Positions 35,247 to 44,739 of a stretch of 57,533 nucleotides of DNA are shown here, in pieces. A program made the translations under genes and the position numbers. The stretch spans positions 1 through 57,533 of the forward strand of contig RGHD01000005.1 of the NCBI GenBank assembly GCA_010024385.1, read 5' to 3'. This stretch comes from Actinomycetota bacterium (GTDB lineage Bacteria > Actinomycetota > Actinomycetes > Nanopelagicales > Nanopelagicaceae). Numbering within the stretch: position 1 is the first letter of the stretch; the number at the start of each line of letters is the position of its first letter. A model generated the notes under the pieces. That model searched no databases. It had not been told where the DNA came from and worked only from the letters and a program-made list of their open reading frames with translations.

Positions 35247-36212
35247 CTTAATGATTCGCAGTGGTTCTTGTCCACGTGCAATGAGACGCTCGAAATGAAG
35301 TTCACGTTTTTCATTAAAGCGGTTGGACTCTGCTGTGGCCTTGGCCAAGAATACTGAAAGTTCATCCCGGGCAGCTAGGCCATCACCGCTAAGGTCTGTG
35401 CGATCAAAGACATTCCAGGCACGAAGGACTGGAGCAACAACCTCTTCTAAATGCTGCTGCATGTCATAAATACCAGCTAGCGCAATCTGAACGGCTTTAC
35501 GACCAAAGCCAGGCATGTTTGCACCTGGCATATCAAAGTTAGTTACTACATCAGCAATAGCGCGCATTGAAGCATTAGGCTCCATTTCAAGGGCAGCGCC
35601 TAATGTGTTGCGATAGAAAAGCATGTGTAGGTTCTCATCCAAAGAAACACGTTGCATCATAGATTCTGCAATCGGATCATCTGAAATCTTGCCGGTATTG
35701 CGGTGGGAAATGCGTGTGGCTAATTCTTGGAAAGACACGTATGCAATAGTGTGCAGCATGTCGTTTTCATAGGGAGTTTGATAGCCCAATGACATGTGTG
35801 CCATGCGCAAATCTTCAAGTTCATATGGATCAACACCACGTGTTGCCATTAAATAGTCACGGATAACAATGCTGTGCCGTGCCTCTTCAGCTGTCCAACG
35901 TTCAATCCACGTTCCCCATGCACCATCACGGCCCATAGATAGAGCAATTTCGGTGTGATAACTAGGCAGATTATCTTCGGTTAATAAGTTAAGAATTAAA
36001 GAGTCTTGTGCAACAGGGGTAAGGCGTGAATCTTTTGCTTCCCATGCATCACCGTTCAGAGGTCCGGCATAATCGCGGCCTTCAGACCATGGGACATACT
36101 CGTGTGGATACCAATTTTTTTGTACCTTCAAATGTCGATCTAATTCGACAGCAACCACAGGTTCTAAATCTCGAATAAGTCGAGCCTGAATCGCCTTGCT
36201 GTCGTAACTCAT
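35244..36212 (-). CDS. Acyl-ACP desaturase (soluble di-iron)
   Basis: This 322-residue soluble desaturase inserts a double bond into acyl-ACP (plant stearoyl-ACP desaturase / mycobacterial DesA type). The di-iron ligands form the pattern Glu79, Glu110-x2-His113 (EEARH), Glu163 (FQELATRISH) and Glu193-x2-His196 (DENLH). No membrane helices are present. It sets membrane unsaturation, sensible for a cold-water or planktonic cell, and needs ferredoxin or a flavin reductase encoded elsewhere. TAGCGT lies 7 nt before the ATG. The gene is separated by 38 bp from trmD and stands as its own unit, with the GATase promoter embedded in its stop. Confidence 0.9.
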   Translation of the reverse strand: MSYDSKAIQARLIRDLEPVVAVELDRHLKVQKNWYPHEYVPWSEGRDYAGPLNGDAWEAKDSRLTPVAQDSLILNLLTEDNLPSYHTEIALSMGRDGAWGTWIERWTAEEARHSIVIRDYLMATRGVDPYELEDLRMAHMSLGYQTPYENDMLHTIAYVSFQELATRISHRNTGKISDDPIAESMMQRVSLDENLHMLFYRNTLGAALEMEPNASMRAIADVVTNFDMPGANMPGFGRKAVQIALAGIYDMQQHLEEVVAPVLRAWNVFDRTDLSGDGLAARDELSVFLAKATAESNRFNEKRELHFERLIARGQEPLRIIK

Positions 36213-36219
36213 AGGCGCA

Positions 36220-36225
36220 ACGCTA
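36220..36225 (-). promoter_or_regulatory. -10 hexamer TAGCGT for the acyl-ACP desaturase
   Basis: Minus-strand TAGCGT ends 7 nt before ATG 36212; no Shine-Dalgarno sequence. Predicted leaderless promoter. Confidence 0.5.
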
Positions 36226-36250
36226 CGGTAGATATTGGGTTACTGACGAG

Positions 36251-36919
36251 TTATAAATTCTCTTTCGCACGCTCAATTGCTTGTGCCGCTCGCCACTTTG
36301 CAATTTCGCCGTGATTTCCACTTAATAAGATCTCAGGAACTGGGATATCGCGCCAATTCTGAGGCTTCGTGAAGGTTGGATATTCAAGATATCCCTCTTG
36401 ATTATGTGATTCTTCAGCAAGTGAATCGGGATTTCCAAGAACTCCTGGGATTAATCGAGTGATAGCTTCAATCATCACAAGGGATGCAACTTCTCCCCCA
36501 CCTAAAACGTAATCCCCAATTGATACTTCATGAACACGATAATTCCTTGAAAGATAATACTGGCGCACTCGATCATCAATACCTTCATAGCGCCCACAAG
36601 CAAAAACCAGATGAGATGCTTTGGAAAACTTTGCTGCCATTGGCTGATCAAAGCGCTTTCCTGCTGGAGTTAAAATGATTAAATCTGTTTCAGCATGCAT
36701 CAATGGATCTAGGGCTTGTCCCCACACTTCAGGCATCATAACCATGCCGGCGCCTCCACCATAAGGAGTGTCATCAACCTGATTATGAAAATTTGTAGCA
36801 AAGCTGCGTAGATCGTGAATACCGAATTCAACTATTCCGCTCTCTTGTGCTTTGCCTAAGAGAGATAGCTTAAGCGGTGCAAAATACTCAGGAAATATTG
36901 TTACAGCATCAATTCTCAT
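36251..36919 (-). CDS. trmD: tRNA (guanine-N1)-methyltransferase
   Basis: This 222-residue SPOUT methyltransferase makes m1G37 in tRNAs, preventing frameshifts. The trefoil-knot SAM motifs CGRYEGIDDRV (about 105-115) and SIGDYVLGGGE (about 131-141) are intact, and the N-terminal MRIDAVTIFPEYF is typical. The start overlaps rimM's stop by 4 bp (ATGA). Together with rpsP, the KH protein and rimM it forms the classic ribosome/tRNA maturation operon. The protein is at the short end for the family, losing part of the C-terminal tRNA-binding tail. Confidence 0.95.
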   Translation of the reverse strand: MRIDAVTIFPEYFAPLKLSLLGKAQESGIVEFGIHDLRSFATNFHNQVDDTPYGGGAGMVMMPEVWGQALDPLMHAETDLIILTPAGKRFDQPMAAKFSKASHLVFACGRYEGIDDRVRQYYLSRNYRVHEVSIGDYVLGGGEVASLVMIEAITRLIPGVLGNPDSLAEESHNQEGYLEYPTFTKPQNWRDIPVPEILLSGNHGEIAKWRAAQAIERAKENL

Positions 36920-37419
36920 TTAACTTCCCCCGACATATCAGGTGGAATTACAACCACTCTACGAGCAGCAACATCAACAACCGGAACTAGCTGATGAACA
37001 AAAGGAATTAGAACTTCACCAGTTTCTGTCTTAATCGCAAGCAAATCCTGTCCTGGAAGATTAACTACATCACTTACTTCGCCAATAACTTGACCAGATT
37101 CAAGTTCAGCTGAACACCCTATAAGCTGAAGCACGTGATAATCATCATCATCAATACCTGGCTCATTGATATCCACATCACAATAAATCAAAGTATTGCG
37201 CAGCTTTTCAATTCCATTGCGATCAGTGATGCCGTTGAAACCCAGCAATAAAATGCCGTTATGGACACGGCCAGAGGCAATTGTTAACTCACCATGGGCA
37301 TCTGTTTGAACTTTGTTACCAATGGCAAAACGACGATCAGGTTCATCAGTTCGAACCTCAATCGTGGCTTCTCCAAGAATTCCGTGGGCGCGACCGATAC
37401 GCCCCACGAGTAAACGCAT
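36916..37419 (-). CDS. rimM: Ribosome maturation factor RimM
   Basis: This 167-residue 30S assembly factor has an N-terminal beta-barrel (VGRIGRAHGILGEATI pattern, about 5-20) and a C-terminal PRC-barrel domain (DLLAIKTETGEVLIPFV pattern, about 130-146). It binds ribosomal protein S19 and helps mature the 30S head. The gene lies 2 bp after the KH gene's stop and overlaps trmD. All expected domain elements are present, and the length is normal. Confidence 0.94.
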   Translation of the reverse strand: MRLLVGRIGRAHGILGEATIEVRTDEPDRRFAIGNKVQTDAHGELTIASGRVHNGILLLGFNGITDRNGIEKLRNTLIYCDVDINEPGIDDDDYHVLQLIGCSAELESGQVIGEVSDVVNLPGQDLLAIKTETGEVLIPFVHQLVPVVDVAARRVVVIPPDMSGEVK

Positions 37420-37421
37420 TG

Positions 37422-37661
37422 TTAGCGTGCTTCGTCGGTCTCGATGAGATCGACGCGGACAGTACGTCCTGCAATTGCACTTACGACCGTGCGAAGCGCT
37501 TTTGCAGTGCGACCATTACGACCAATAACTTTACCGATATCCTCAGGGTTCACACGAACCTCAAGAGTTGTTCCTCGACGATGATTCTTTTCAGCAACAA
37601 TTACATCATCGGGATTATCGACGATTCCCTTTACTAAATGCTCTAGGGCTTCATCCATCAT
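37422..37661 (-). CDS. KH-domain RNA-binding protein (KhpA-type)
   Basis: This 79-residue protein is a single type II KH domain with the RNA-contacting loop IGRNGRTAKALR (GxxG = GRNG, about 47-50). In Gram-positives KhpA, with KhpB/Jag, binds many RNAs and affects cell elongation; in Actinobacteria this gene always sits between rpsP and rimM. It is 2 bp from each neighbour, so it is co-translated with them. No KhpB gene is in the window. Confidence 0.92.
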   Translation of the reverse strand: MMDEALEHLVKGIVDNPDDVIVAEKNHRRGTTLEVRVNPEDIGKVIGRNGRTAKALRTVVSAIAGRTVRVDLIETDEAR

Positions 37662-37663
37662 TG

Positions 37664-38218
37664 TTATTCGGCAGCCACTTCTTCAGTTGAAGTTTCAGCA
37701 ACAGCTTCTGCTGGAGTTTCACTTACTGCTTCTGCTGCTACTTCAACAACTTCCTCCACTGCAGCTTCAGCAACTGGTGCTGCAACTACTGCTTCTTCGA
37801 CAACTGGGTTTGCCTTTGCGGCTAACTTCTCTTGTGCCTTCTTCTTAAGCGTAGTCGCGCCTTCTTTTGGTTCATCCATCGCCTGTTTCATAGCTGCTTC
37901 ATAAGCAACATGCTTGCCGACCTTTGGAGCTGCAACGCGAAGTGTTCCTTCAGTTCCAGGAAGACCCTTAAATTTTTGCCAATCTCCAGTGACCTTCAGA
38001 AGAGCCTCTACAGCCTCTGAAGGTTGTGCACCAACACTGAGCCAGTACTGAGCACGCTCAGAGTTAATCTCAATAAGTGATGGTTCTTGCCCTGGAACGT
38101 AACGACCAATTTCTTCAATAGAAAGACCGTTACGTGCCTTGCGTGAGTCTGTGACAACTACGCGGAAAAATGGTGTGCGGATTTTACCCATGCGCATTAA
38201 ACGAATTTTTGTAGCCAA
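37664..38218 (-). CDS. rpsP: 30S ribosomal protein S16 with long Ala/Glu-rich C-terminal tail
   Basis: Residues 1-80 are standard S16 ([17 protein letters not shown] pattern, [11 protein letters not shown]). Residues about 105-184 form a low-complexity Ala/Val/Glu tail with lysines at its start, so the protein is about twice the size of E. coli S16. Actinobacterial S16 proteins often carry such tails of variable length; no function is known. TTG is the start; a GGAG lies about 12 nt upstream, further than ideal. It heads the rpsP-KH-rimM-trmD operon. The 163-bp region upstream (to ffh) holds no gene or ncRNA that I can recognise. Confidence 0.93.
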   Translation of the reverse strand: MATKIRLMRMGKIRTPFFRVVVTDSRKARNGLSIEEIGRYVPGQEPSLIEINSERAQYWLSVGAQPSEAVEALLKVTGDWQKFKGLPGTEGTLRVAAPKVGKHVAYEAAMKQAMDEPKEGATTLKKKAQEKLAAKANPVVEEAVVAAPVAEAAVEEVVEVAAEAVSETPAEAVAETSTEEVAAE

Positions 38219-38381
38219 GTGAGGTTGTGCTCCTGTTTATGTGTGTCATAAAAATCAATCGCAGCGGGGTGCGCAATCAATTACATACAACTATCGGTCG
38301 TGGATGTTGAACGGGGGTAGAGGGCCCCATCAACAGGTGCCCAATTCTGCCATCTAAGGGTGGCAAAGGTGAAATCGAGCT

Positions 38382-39818
38382 TTACTGTCCCTCTTCCAGG
38401 GCCCGTTTGGCTGGATTACCTGATTTGGACTTCTTCTTGGGTGGAGCGCTCTTGATAGAGGACTTAGGCATCGCAGGAAGACCCATACCGCCCATACCTT
38501 GTGGCATTCCACCATTTCGCACCTGCTTCATCATTTTCTGTGCGGCTGAGAAGCGATCAACCAAGTTGTTCACATCAGAGACTTTTCGACCAGAACCCAA
38601 TGCAATTCGCGCGCGTCGTGAGCCGTTGAGAACTTTGGGATCTCGTCGCTCCGTTGGAGTCATTGATTGAACTATTGCTTTTGTGCGAACTATTTCGCCT
38701 TCATCAAAGTTTTCAATCTGCTTCCTCATCGCTCCAGCACCTGGCAACATGCCCAATAACTTAGACATAGAACCCATCTTGGACATAGCTTGAAGTTGCT
38801 CTAAGAAATCTTCCAATGTGAAATCTTCACCGCTTGCAAACTTGGCTTCAAGCTTTGCAGATGTGTCACTATCAAATGCCTTTTTAGCCTGCTCGGCAAG
38901 AGTTGCAACATCGCCCATACCAAGGATACGAGAAGCCATACGATCTGGATAGAAAATATCAAAATCACTGAGCTTTTCACCAGTAGATGCAAACATAATC
39001 GGGCGTTTAGTGATTGAAGCGATAGACAGCGCCGCACCACCGCGAGCATCACCATCGAGCTTAGTTAAAACAACTCCATCAAAGCCGACACCATCTAAAA
39101 ATGCCTGCGACGTTCTCACCGCATCTTGACCAATCATTGCATCAACCACAAAGAGAATCTCATCTGGATTAACGGCATCTCGAATGTCTGAAACTTGTTT
39201 CATTAACTCTTCATCAATACCCAAACGACCTGCAGTATCGACAATAACTATGTTGTATAGTTTTGATTTAGCAAACTCAATTCCACTCTTTGCAACCTTT
39301 ACTGGATTGCCAACACCATTGCCAGGCTCTGGTGCAAATACTGGAACACCAATACTTTCACCAACAACTTGGAGTTGGGTAACAGCATTAGGGCGTTGCA
39401 AATCAGAGGCAACGAGAAGTGGTGTGTTTCCCTGATCGGCATAAAACTTGGCAAGCTTACCGGCCAAAGTAGTTTTACCAGCACCTTGCAAACCTGCCAA
39501 CATAATCACTGTTGGCGGATTCTTTGCAAAACGAACTCTGCGTGCTTCTCCCCCAAGAATTTCAATAAGAGATGCGTTAACAATTTCAAATATTGCTTGA
39601 CCCTGATTAGTTCCAGACTGCATTGTTGGCAACGCTGCCAGAGATTTCTCGCGTATCTGCTCAATGAAGCTTTCCATGACAGATAGGGCAACGTCTGATT
39701 CAAGTAGAGCTTGGCGAATCTCAGCACAGATTGCATCGATTTCAGCGCTTGTTATCTTGCCTCGAGAGCGCAGGGATGAAAACGCGCTACTAAATCTGGA
39801 GGTGAGTGACTCAAACAT
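38382..39818 (-). CDS. ffh: Signal recognition particle protein Ffh
   Basis: This 478-residue SRP GTPase targets nascent membrane proteins. The N domain leads into a G domain with G1 GLQGAGKTT (about 107-115), G3 DTAGR, G4 TKLDGDARGG, then the Met-rich M domain with MLPGAGAM and a flexible Met/Gly finger (GMPQGMGGMGLPAM) that binds signal peptides and the SRP RNA. A basic tail (PPKKKSKSG) closes the protein. It follows glnD by 12 bp, so it may be read through from the nitrogen operon. Its receptor FtsY is encoded about 4 kb away. No SRP RNA gene was found nearby. Confidence 0.96.
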   Translation of the reverse strand: MFESLTSRFSSAFSSLRSRGKITSAEIDAICAEIRQALLESDVALSVMESFIEQIREKSLAALPTMQSGTNQGQAIFEIVNASLIEILGGEARRVRFAKNPPTVIMLAGLQGAGKTTLAGKLAKFYADQGNTPLLVASDLQRPNAVTQLQVVGESIGVPVFAPEPGNGVGNPVKVAKSGIEFAKSKLYNIVIVDTAGRLGIDEELMKQVSDIRDAVNPDEILFVVDAMIGQDAVRTSQAFLDGVGFDGVVLTKLDGDARGGAALSIASITKRPIMFASTGEKLSDFDIFYPDRMASRILGMGDVATLAEQAKKAFDSDTSAKLEAKFASGEDFTLEDFLEQLQAMSKMGSMSKLLGMLPGAGAMRKQIENFDEGEIVRTKAIVQSMTPTERRDPKVLNGSRRARIALGSGRKVSDVNNLVDRFSAAQKMMKQVRNGGMPQGMGGMGLPAMPKSSIKSAPPKKKSKSGNPAKRALEEGQ

Positions 39819-39830
39819 AAGGGGCTAAGA

Positions 39831-42104
39831 CTACTTGAGCAGTTGCAATAAACGCGAAGCTACTTCGTTAGCCCGCTCATCGCTTAGCGGGCCCCCCGTA
39901 AGTTCGGTCACATATAAAGTATCAATTGCTTCAGCGCCCAGGGTTGTAACAATGGCCGATCTGATATCGACTTTGGATTGTGTGATTCCAGCACCTATTC
40001 TAAAGAGTAGGCCTGGCCTATCGTGGCTTCGCACTTCAATAATAGTTGCCTCCGTTGCGCCATCATTGTAAAACTCAACAATTGGATCTGGCACTGGAAT
40101 CGAAGGAATAGATGCATAAGCCTGCGCTCGTGCAATTAACTTGTCATGAATATGGGATGAATCATTGAATGCCTTTTCAATTTCACTGCGTAGGTTTTGC
40201 GCTGTTACTGCTGGTGCATATGGCTCTGGTGTGACAATCCATTTCATAACTGCTGAAGAACCATGAGTCTTTGTTCTTGCAGATCGAACATTTAAGCGAG
40301 AGGTATTAATTACACCAGCAACTAAAGAGAGTAGACCGGGCTTATCTGGCGAAATAATTTCAATCGAATACCCATTCTCACGTTGTTCTAGACTAACTTG
40401 TAGGACTCCACTTTCAGCCACTTCGAGTTGTTCGGGGGTTATCTCAGGTTGGGCAGCAATGGTACTCGACCCAGACATTGCTTTCTTAACACGTCTTACT
40501 AAATCAGAGACTAACGCTGCTTTCCAATCACTCCAGCCAGCACTGCCAGTTGCCTCACCATCGGCGATACTGAGTGCGTGTAATAGCTCTAACGTCGTTA
40601 AATCTGGAATTACAGCAAGTATCGATTGAATTGTCGCAGGATCATCTAAATCGCGCCGTGTGGCTGTTGCAGACAACAGTAGATGGTGTTTAACAAGAAT
40701 CTTTATAACTTCAATATCTTCTTCAGGAAAACCAATGCGCTTTGCCAGTGGTCCAATTAAACGCTCTCCCCTGATCGAGTGATCTTCCGTCTCGCCTTTA
40801 CCAATGTCATGGAATAGGGCTGCAAAGAGAAGTAGGTCTGGGCGGTGAACTTTACGTGTCAATGAAGCGGCATGAACGGCAGTTTCGACCATGTGTCTAT
40901 CAACTGTGTGGCGATGCAGTGCATTTCGCTGAGGCAAAGAGCGCAGTGCTCTCCATTCTGGAATCCAGTGAAAAATAATCTCTTCTTGATCAAGTGCTTC
41001 AAAGATAGGGACCATAGATTCACCTGCTCCGATAAGTGAAATCAAATGTTCACGCGCCTCTCTTGGCCAAGGATTTGGAAGTAACCCTTTTCCTTCATTT
41101 AGAGCAGTTGATAAAAGTGAATATGACTCTAGAGAGATAGGAAGACCTAACTGTGCTGCCGTTGCTGCTGCGCGAAGACCTAACATCGGATCGTTATGCA
41201 AATCAGTCAGTGGATTGATCACAACTTCTCTTTGAGAAACATTCAGATTCTTTGCAACCACCTCTGTACGGGGCTTGCGAAGAAAACGTCCAAAACCATC
41301 TTTAGCTCTCTGCTCAAGTTGGTGCCACGTGAATTCGAGTAGATAGTCAACAGATCTAGCTGCTCGTGCCACATCACTCATGAGCGCGTCAGCATCGATG
41401 TATCCAAGTTCTCGGGCCACGGCATCTTGTTCCTGAAAAAGTAATCTGTCTTTATTTCGCCCACTCGTTTGATGCAAAGTTTCGCGAACATCATTGAGCT
41501 TTGATTCAGCCCAACTAATGCGCTCAAGTGGAACACTGGTTGCACCCGATAAAGAGATTGCTCGTAGCGCATTAATATCTCGAAGTCCTCCGCGGGCTTC
41601 TTTTACATCAGGTTCAAGTAGATAAGCCAGCTCTCCTGCCCGCTCATGTCTGAGCTCTAAAGATTGCTTGAGCTCTGGCAATCGACTGCGAGCCTGTTTT
41701 CTCCAGGAATCTAAACTCTCACTTTGAATGCAGGCAACTAAATCTGCATCTCCTGCGACACGACGGATATCTAATAGTCCAAGTGCAACTTTTAAATCTG
41801 ATTCGGCAGCATCACGTGTCTCTGTGCGTGTGCGAACCGAGTGATCAACGCTCTTGTTCTCCCAAAGAGGATACAGAAGCTCATTTACAAACTCACTCAA
41901 AGCACTCTGTGAAAATTGGCCTTGATGCAAAATAACTATGTCTAAATCAGAGCCAGGAGATAGTTCTCCTCGACCATAACCACCCACGGCAGCTATTGCT
42001 AAACCTTTAGCGCTCTTTCCAGTTTTTCCTAAAGCTTCATTAAAAAGCGAGAGAAGGAAGCGATCGCTCTGGTTTGATCGCTCCCTTCGCTCACGTGTAC
42101 TCAT
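39831..42104 (-). CDS. glnD: PII uridylyltransferase/uridylyl-removing enzyme GlnD
   Basis: This 757-residue nitrogen sensor has a nucleotidyltransferase domain (GGYGRGELSPGSDLDIVIL, about 42-60, with the catalytic Asp pair SDLD), an HD phosphohydrolase domain (HRHTVDRHMVET and LFHDIGKG), and two C-terminal ACT domains (around residues 580-650 and 690-755) that read glutamine. It modifies and demodifies the T-loop of GlnB. In Actinobacteria GlnD can adenylylate rather than uridylylate; the sequence does not decide. A TAAGAT hexamer (whose TAA is the glnB stop) ends 6 nt before its ATG, so it may also have its own leaderless promoter. Confidence 0.94.
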   Translation of the reverse strand: MSTRERRERSNQSDRFLLSLFNEALGKTGKSAKGLAIAAVGGYGRGELSPGSDLDIVILHQGQFSQSALSEFVNELLYPLWENKSVDHSVRTRTETRDAAESDLKVALGLLDIRRVAGDADLVACIQSESLDSWRKQARSRLPELKQSLELRHERAGELAYLLEPDVKEARGGLRDINALRAISLSGATSVPLERISWAESKLNDVRETLHQTSGRNKDRLLFQEQDAVARELGYIDADALMSDVARAARSVDYLLEFTWHQLEQRAKDGFGRFLRKPRTEVVAKNLNVSQREVVINPLTDLHNDPMLGLRAAATAAQLGLPISLESYSLLSTALNEGKGLLPNPWPREAREHLISLIGAGESMVPIFEALDQEEIIFHWIPEWRALRSLPQRNALHRHTVDRHMVETAVHAASLTRKVHRPDLLLFAALFHDIGKGETEDHSIRGERLIGPLAKRIGFPEEDIEVIKILVKHHLLLSATATRRDLDDPATIQSILAVIPDLTTLELLHALSIADGEATGSAGWSDWKAALVSDLVRRVKKAMSGSSTIAAQPEITPEQLEVAESGVLQVSLEQRENGYSIEIISPDKPGLLSLVAGVINTSRLNVRSARTKTHGSSAVMKWIVTPEPYAPAVTAQNLRSEIEKAFNDSSHIHDKLIARAQAYASIPSIPVPDPIVEFYNDGATEATIIEVRSHDRPGLLFRIGAGITQSKVDIRSAIVTTLGAEAIDTLYVTELTGGPLSDERANEVASRLLQLLK

Positions 42105-42113
42105 ATGAGTATC

Positions 42114-43753
<1,640 letters not shown>

Positions 43754-43877
43754 ATTTTCATCTGCTTTCGAGATTGTTGAATGAAATTTCTCGCCTTTGA
43801 GATGGCCATACCTTCTCTAGACCCGGTTACGACAGATGGTGTGAACTATTGCGGGGGCGTGACAAATTCGCCCATGT

Positions 43878-43893
43878 GTTACGGCTAGGTTAC
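43878..43893 (-). promoter_or_regulatory. Possible GlnR-type box (GTAAC-N6-GTAAC) upstream of amt-glnB-glnD
   Basis: Read on the minus strand, GTAAC (43893-43889) and GTAAC (43882-43878) are exactly 11 bp apart, as the a and b half-sites of actinobacterial GlnR boxes are. The box overlaps the ftsY stop and lies about 125 bp before amt, a textbook GlnR target. A third GTAAC lies at 43826-43830. No glnR gene is in the window. Confidence 0.45.
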
Positions 43894-44726
43894 GAAAGCA
43901 GGCCTTGGATGTAGCTATCAGCTTCAAAATGAGCAAAATCTGATTCAGACTCCCCCGTGCCGACCCATTTAATCGGGATGTCTAGTTCTTTCTCGATTGC
44001 CAGGGCAACTCCGCCACGGGCACTTCCATCTATTTTGGTCAGGATAATTCCACTCACTTGTACTGCTTCAGTAAAAATCCGTGCTTGCTGCAAACCATTT
44101 TGACCAGTAGTTGCATCAATTACTAGCAAGACTTCATTAATTGGGAAGACTTTTTCAACTACACGCTTAACTTTTTCAAGCTCTGCCATCAAATCATGCT
44201 TATTATGTAAACGCCCTGCTGTGTCGATAATCAGAAATTCAGCTTTGCTCTCTTGGGCTTTCTTTGCAGCATCAAATGCAACAGATGCTGGATCACTATT
44301 TGCTTTGCCAGAAACTACCTCAACACCAATTCTCATCCCCCACGTTTGCAACTGCTCAACAGCTGCGGCACGGAAAGTATCTCCAGCTGCCATCACAACA
44401 TTCTTGCCGCTCTTTTTTAAATTTGCGGCAAGCTTTGCAACACTTGTTGTTTTGCCTGTCCCGTTAACGCCAACAACCAAGATGACAGTTGTCTCTTGTC
44501 CAAGTATTGGCCCGCGATCTTTAGTTGACAGATGCGTTGAGAGTATCTGAAAAAGCGCCTCTTGAGCATTCTCACTCTTAACTTTACGAGCTTGTTCTAA
44601 GAATGCCTTGGTCAGTGATGGACCCAAATCAGAGAGTAGTAGCTCTTCTTCTAACTCTTTCCAGTCTGAAGGTGCAAAATCATTTGTTCCCTTGATTTTG
44701 GCAATGAATTTGCTAAATAAACCCAT
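43890..44726 (-). CDS. ftsY: Signal recognition particle receptor FtsY (NG core only)
   Basis: This 278-residue SRP receptor GTPase has G1 GVNGTGKTT (about 86-94), DTFRAAAVEQL, G3 DTAGRLHN and G4 TKIDGSARGG. Only about 25 residues precede the N domain, so the acidic or membrane-inserted A region found in most actinobacterial FtsY proteins is missing; a short amphipathic N-terminus (MGLFSKFIAKIK) may serve as the membrane contact. The gene lies 13 bp after smc. Its last bases overlap the possible GlnR box of the amt operon. Confidence 0.94.
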   Translation of the reverse strand: MGLFSKFIAKIKGTNDFAPSDWKELEEELLLSDLGPSLTKAFLEQARKVKSENAQEALFQILSTHLSTKDRGPILGQETTVILVVGVNGTGKTTSVAKLAANLKKSGKNVVMAAGDTFRAAAVEQLQTWGMRIGVEVVSGKANSDPASVAFDAAKKAQESKAEFLIIDTAGRLHNKHDLMAELEKVKRVVEKVFPINEVLLVIDATTGQNGLQQARIFTEAVQVSGIILTKIDGSARGGVALAIEKELDIPIKWVGTGESESDFAHFEADSYIQGLLS

Positions 44727-44739
44727 GAGAAAGCTTTAC

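Noticed and set aside
38219-38381. Possible SRP RNA or other ncRNA between rpsP and ffh
   Set aside because: The conserved SRP RNA apical motif is absent; only a weak 5-bp inverted repeat is seen. Nothing supports an RNA gene.
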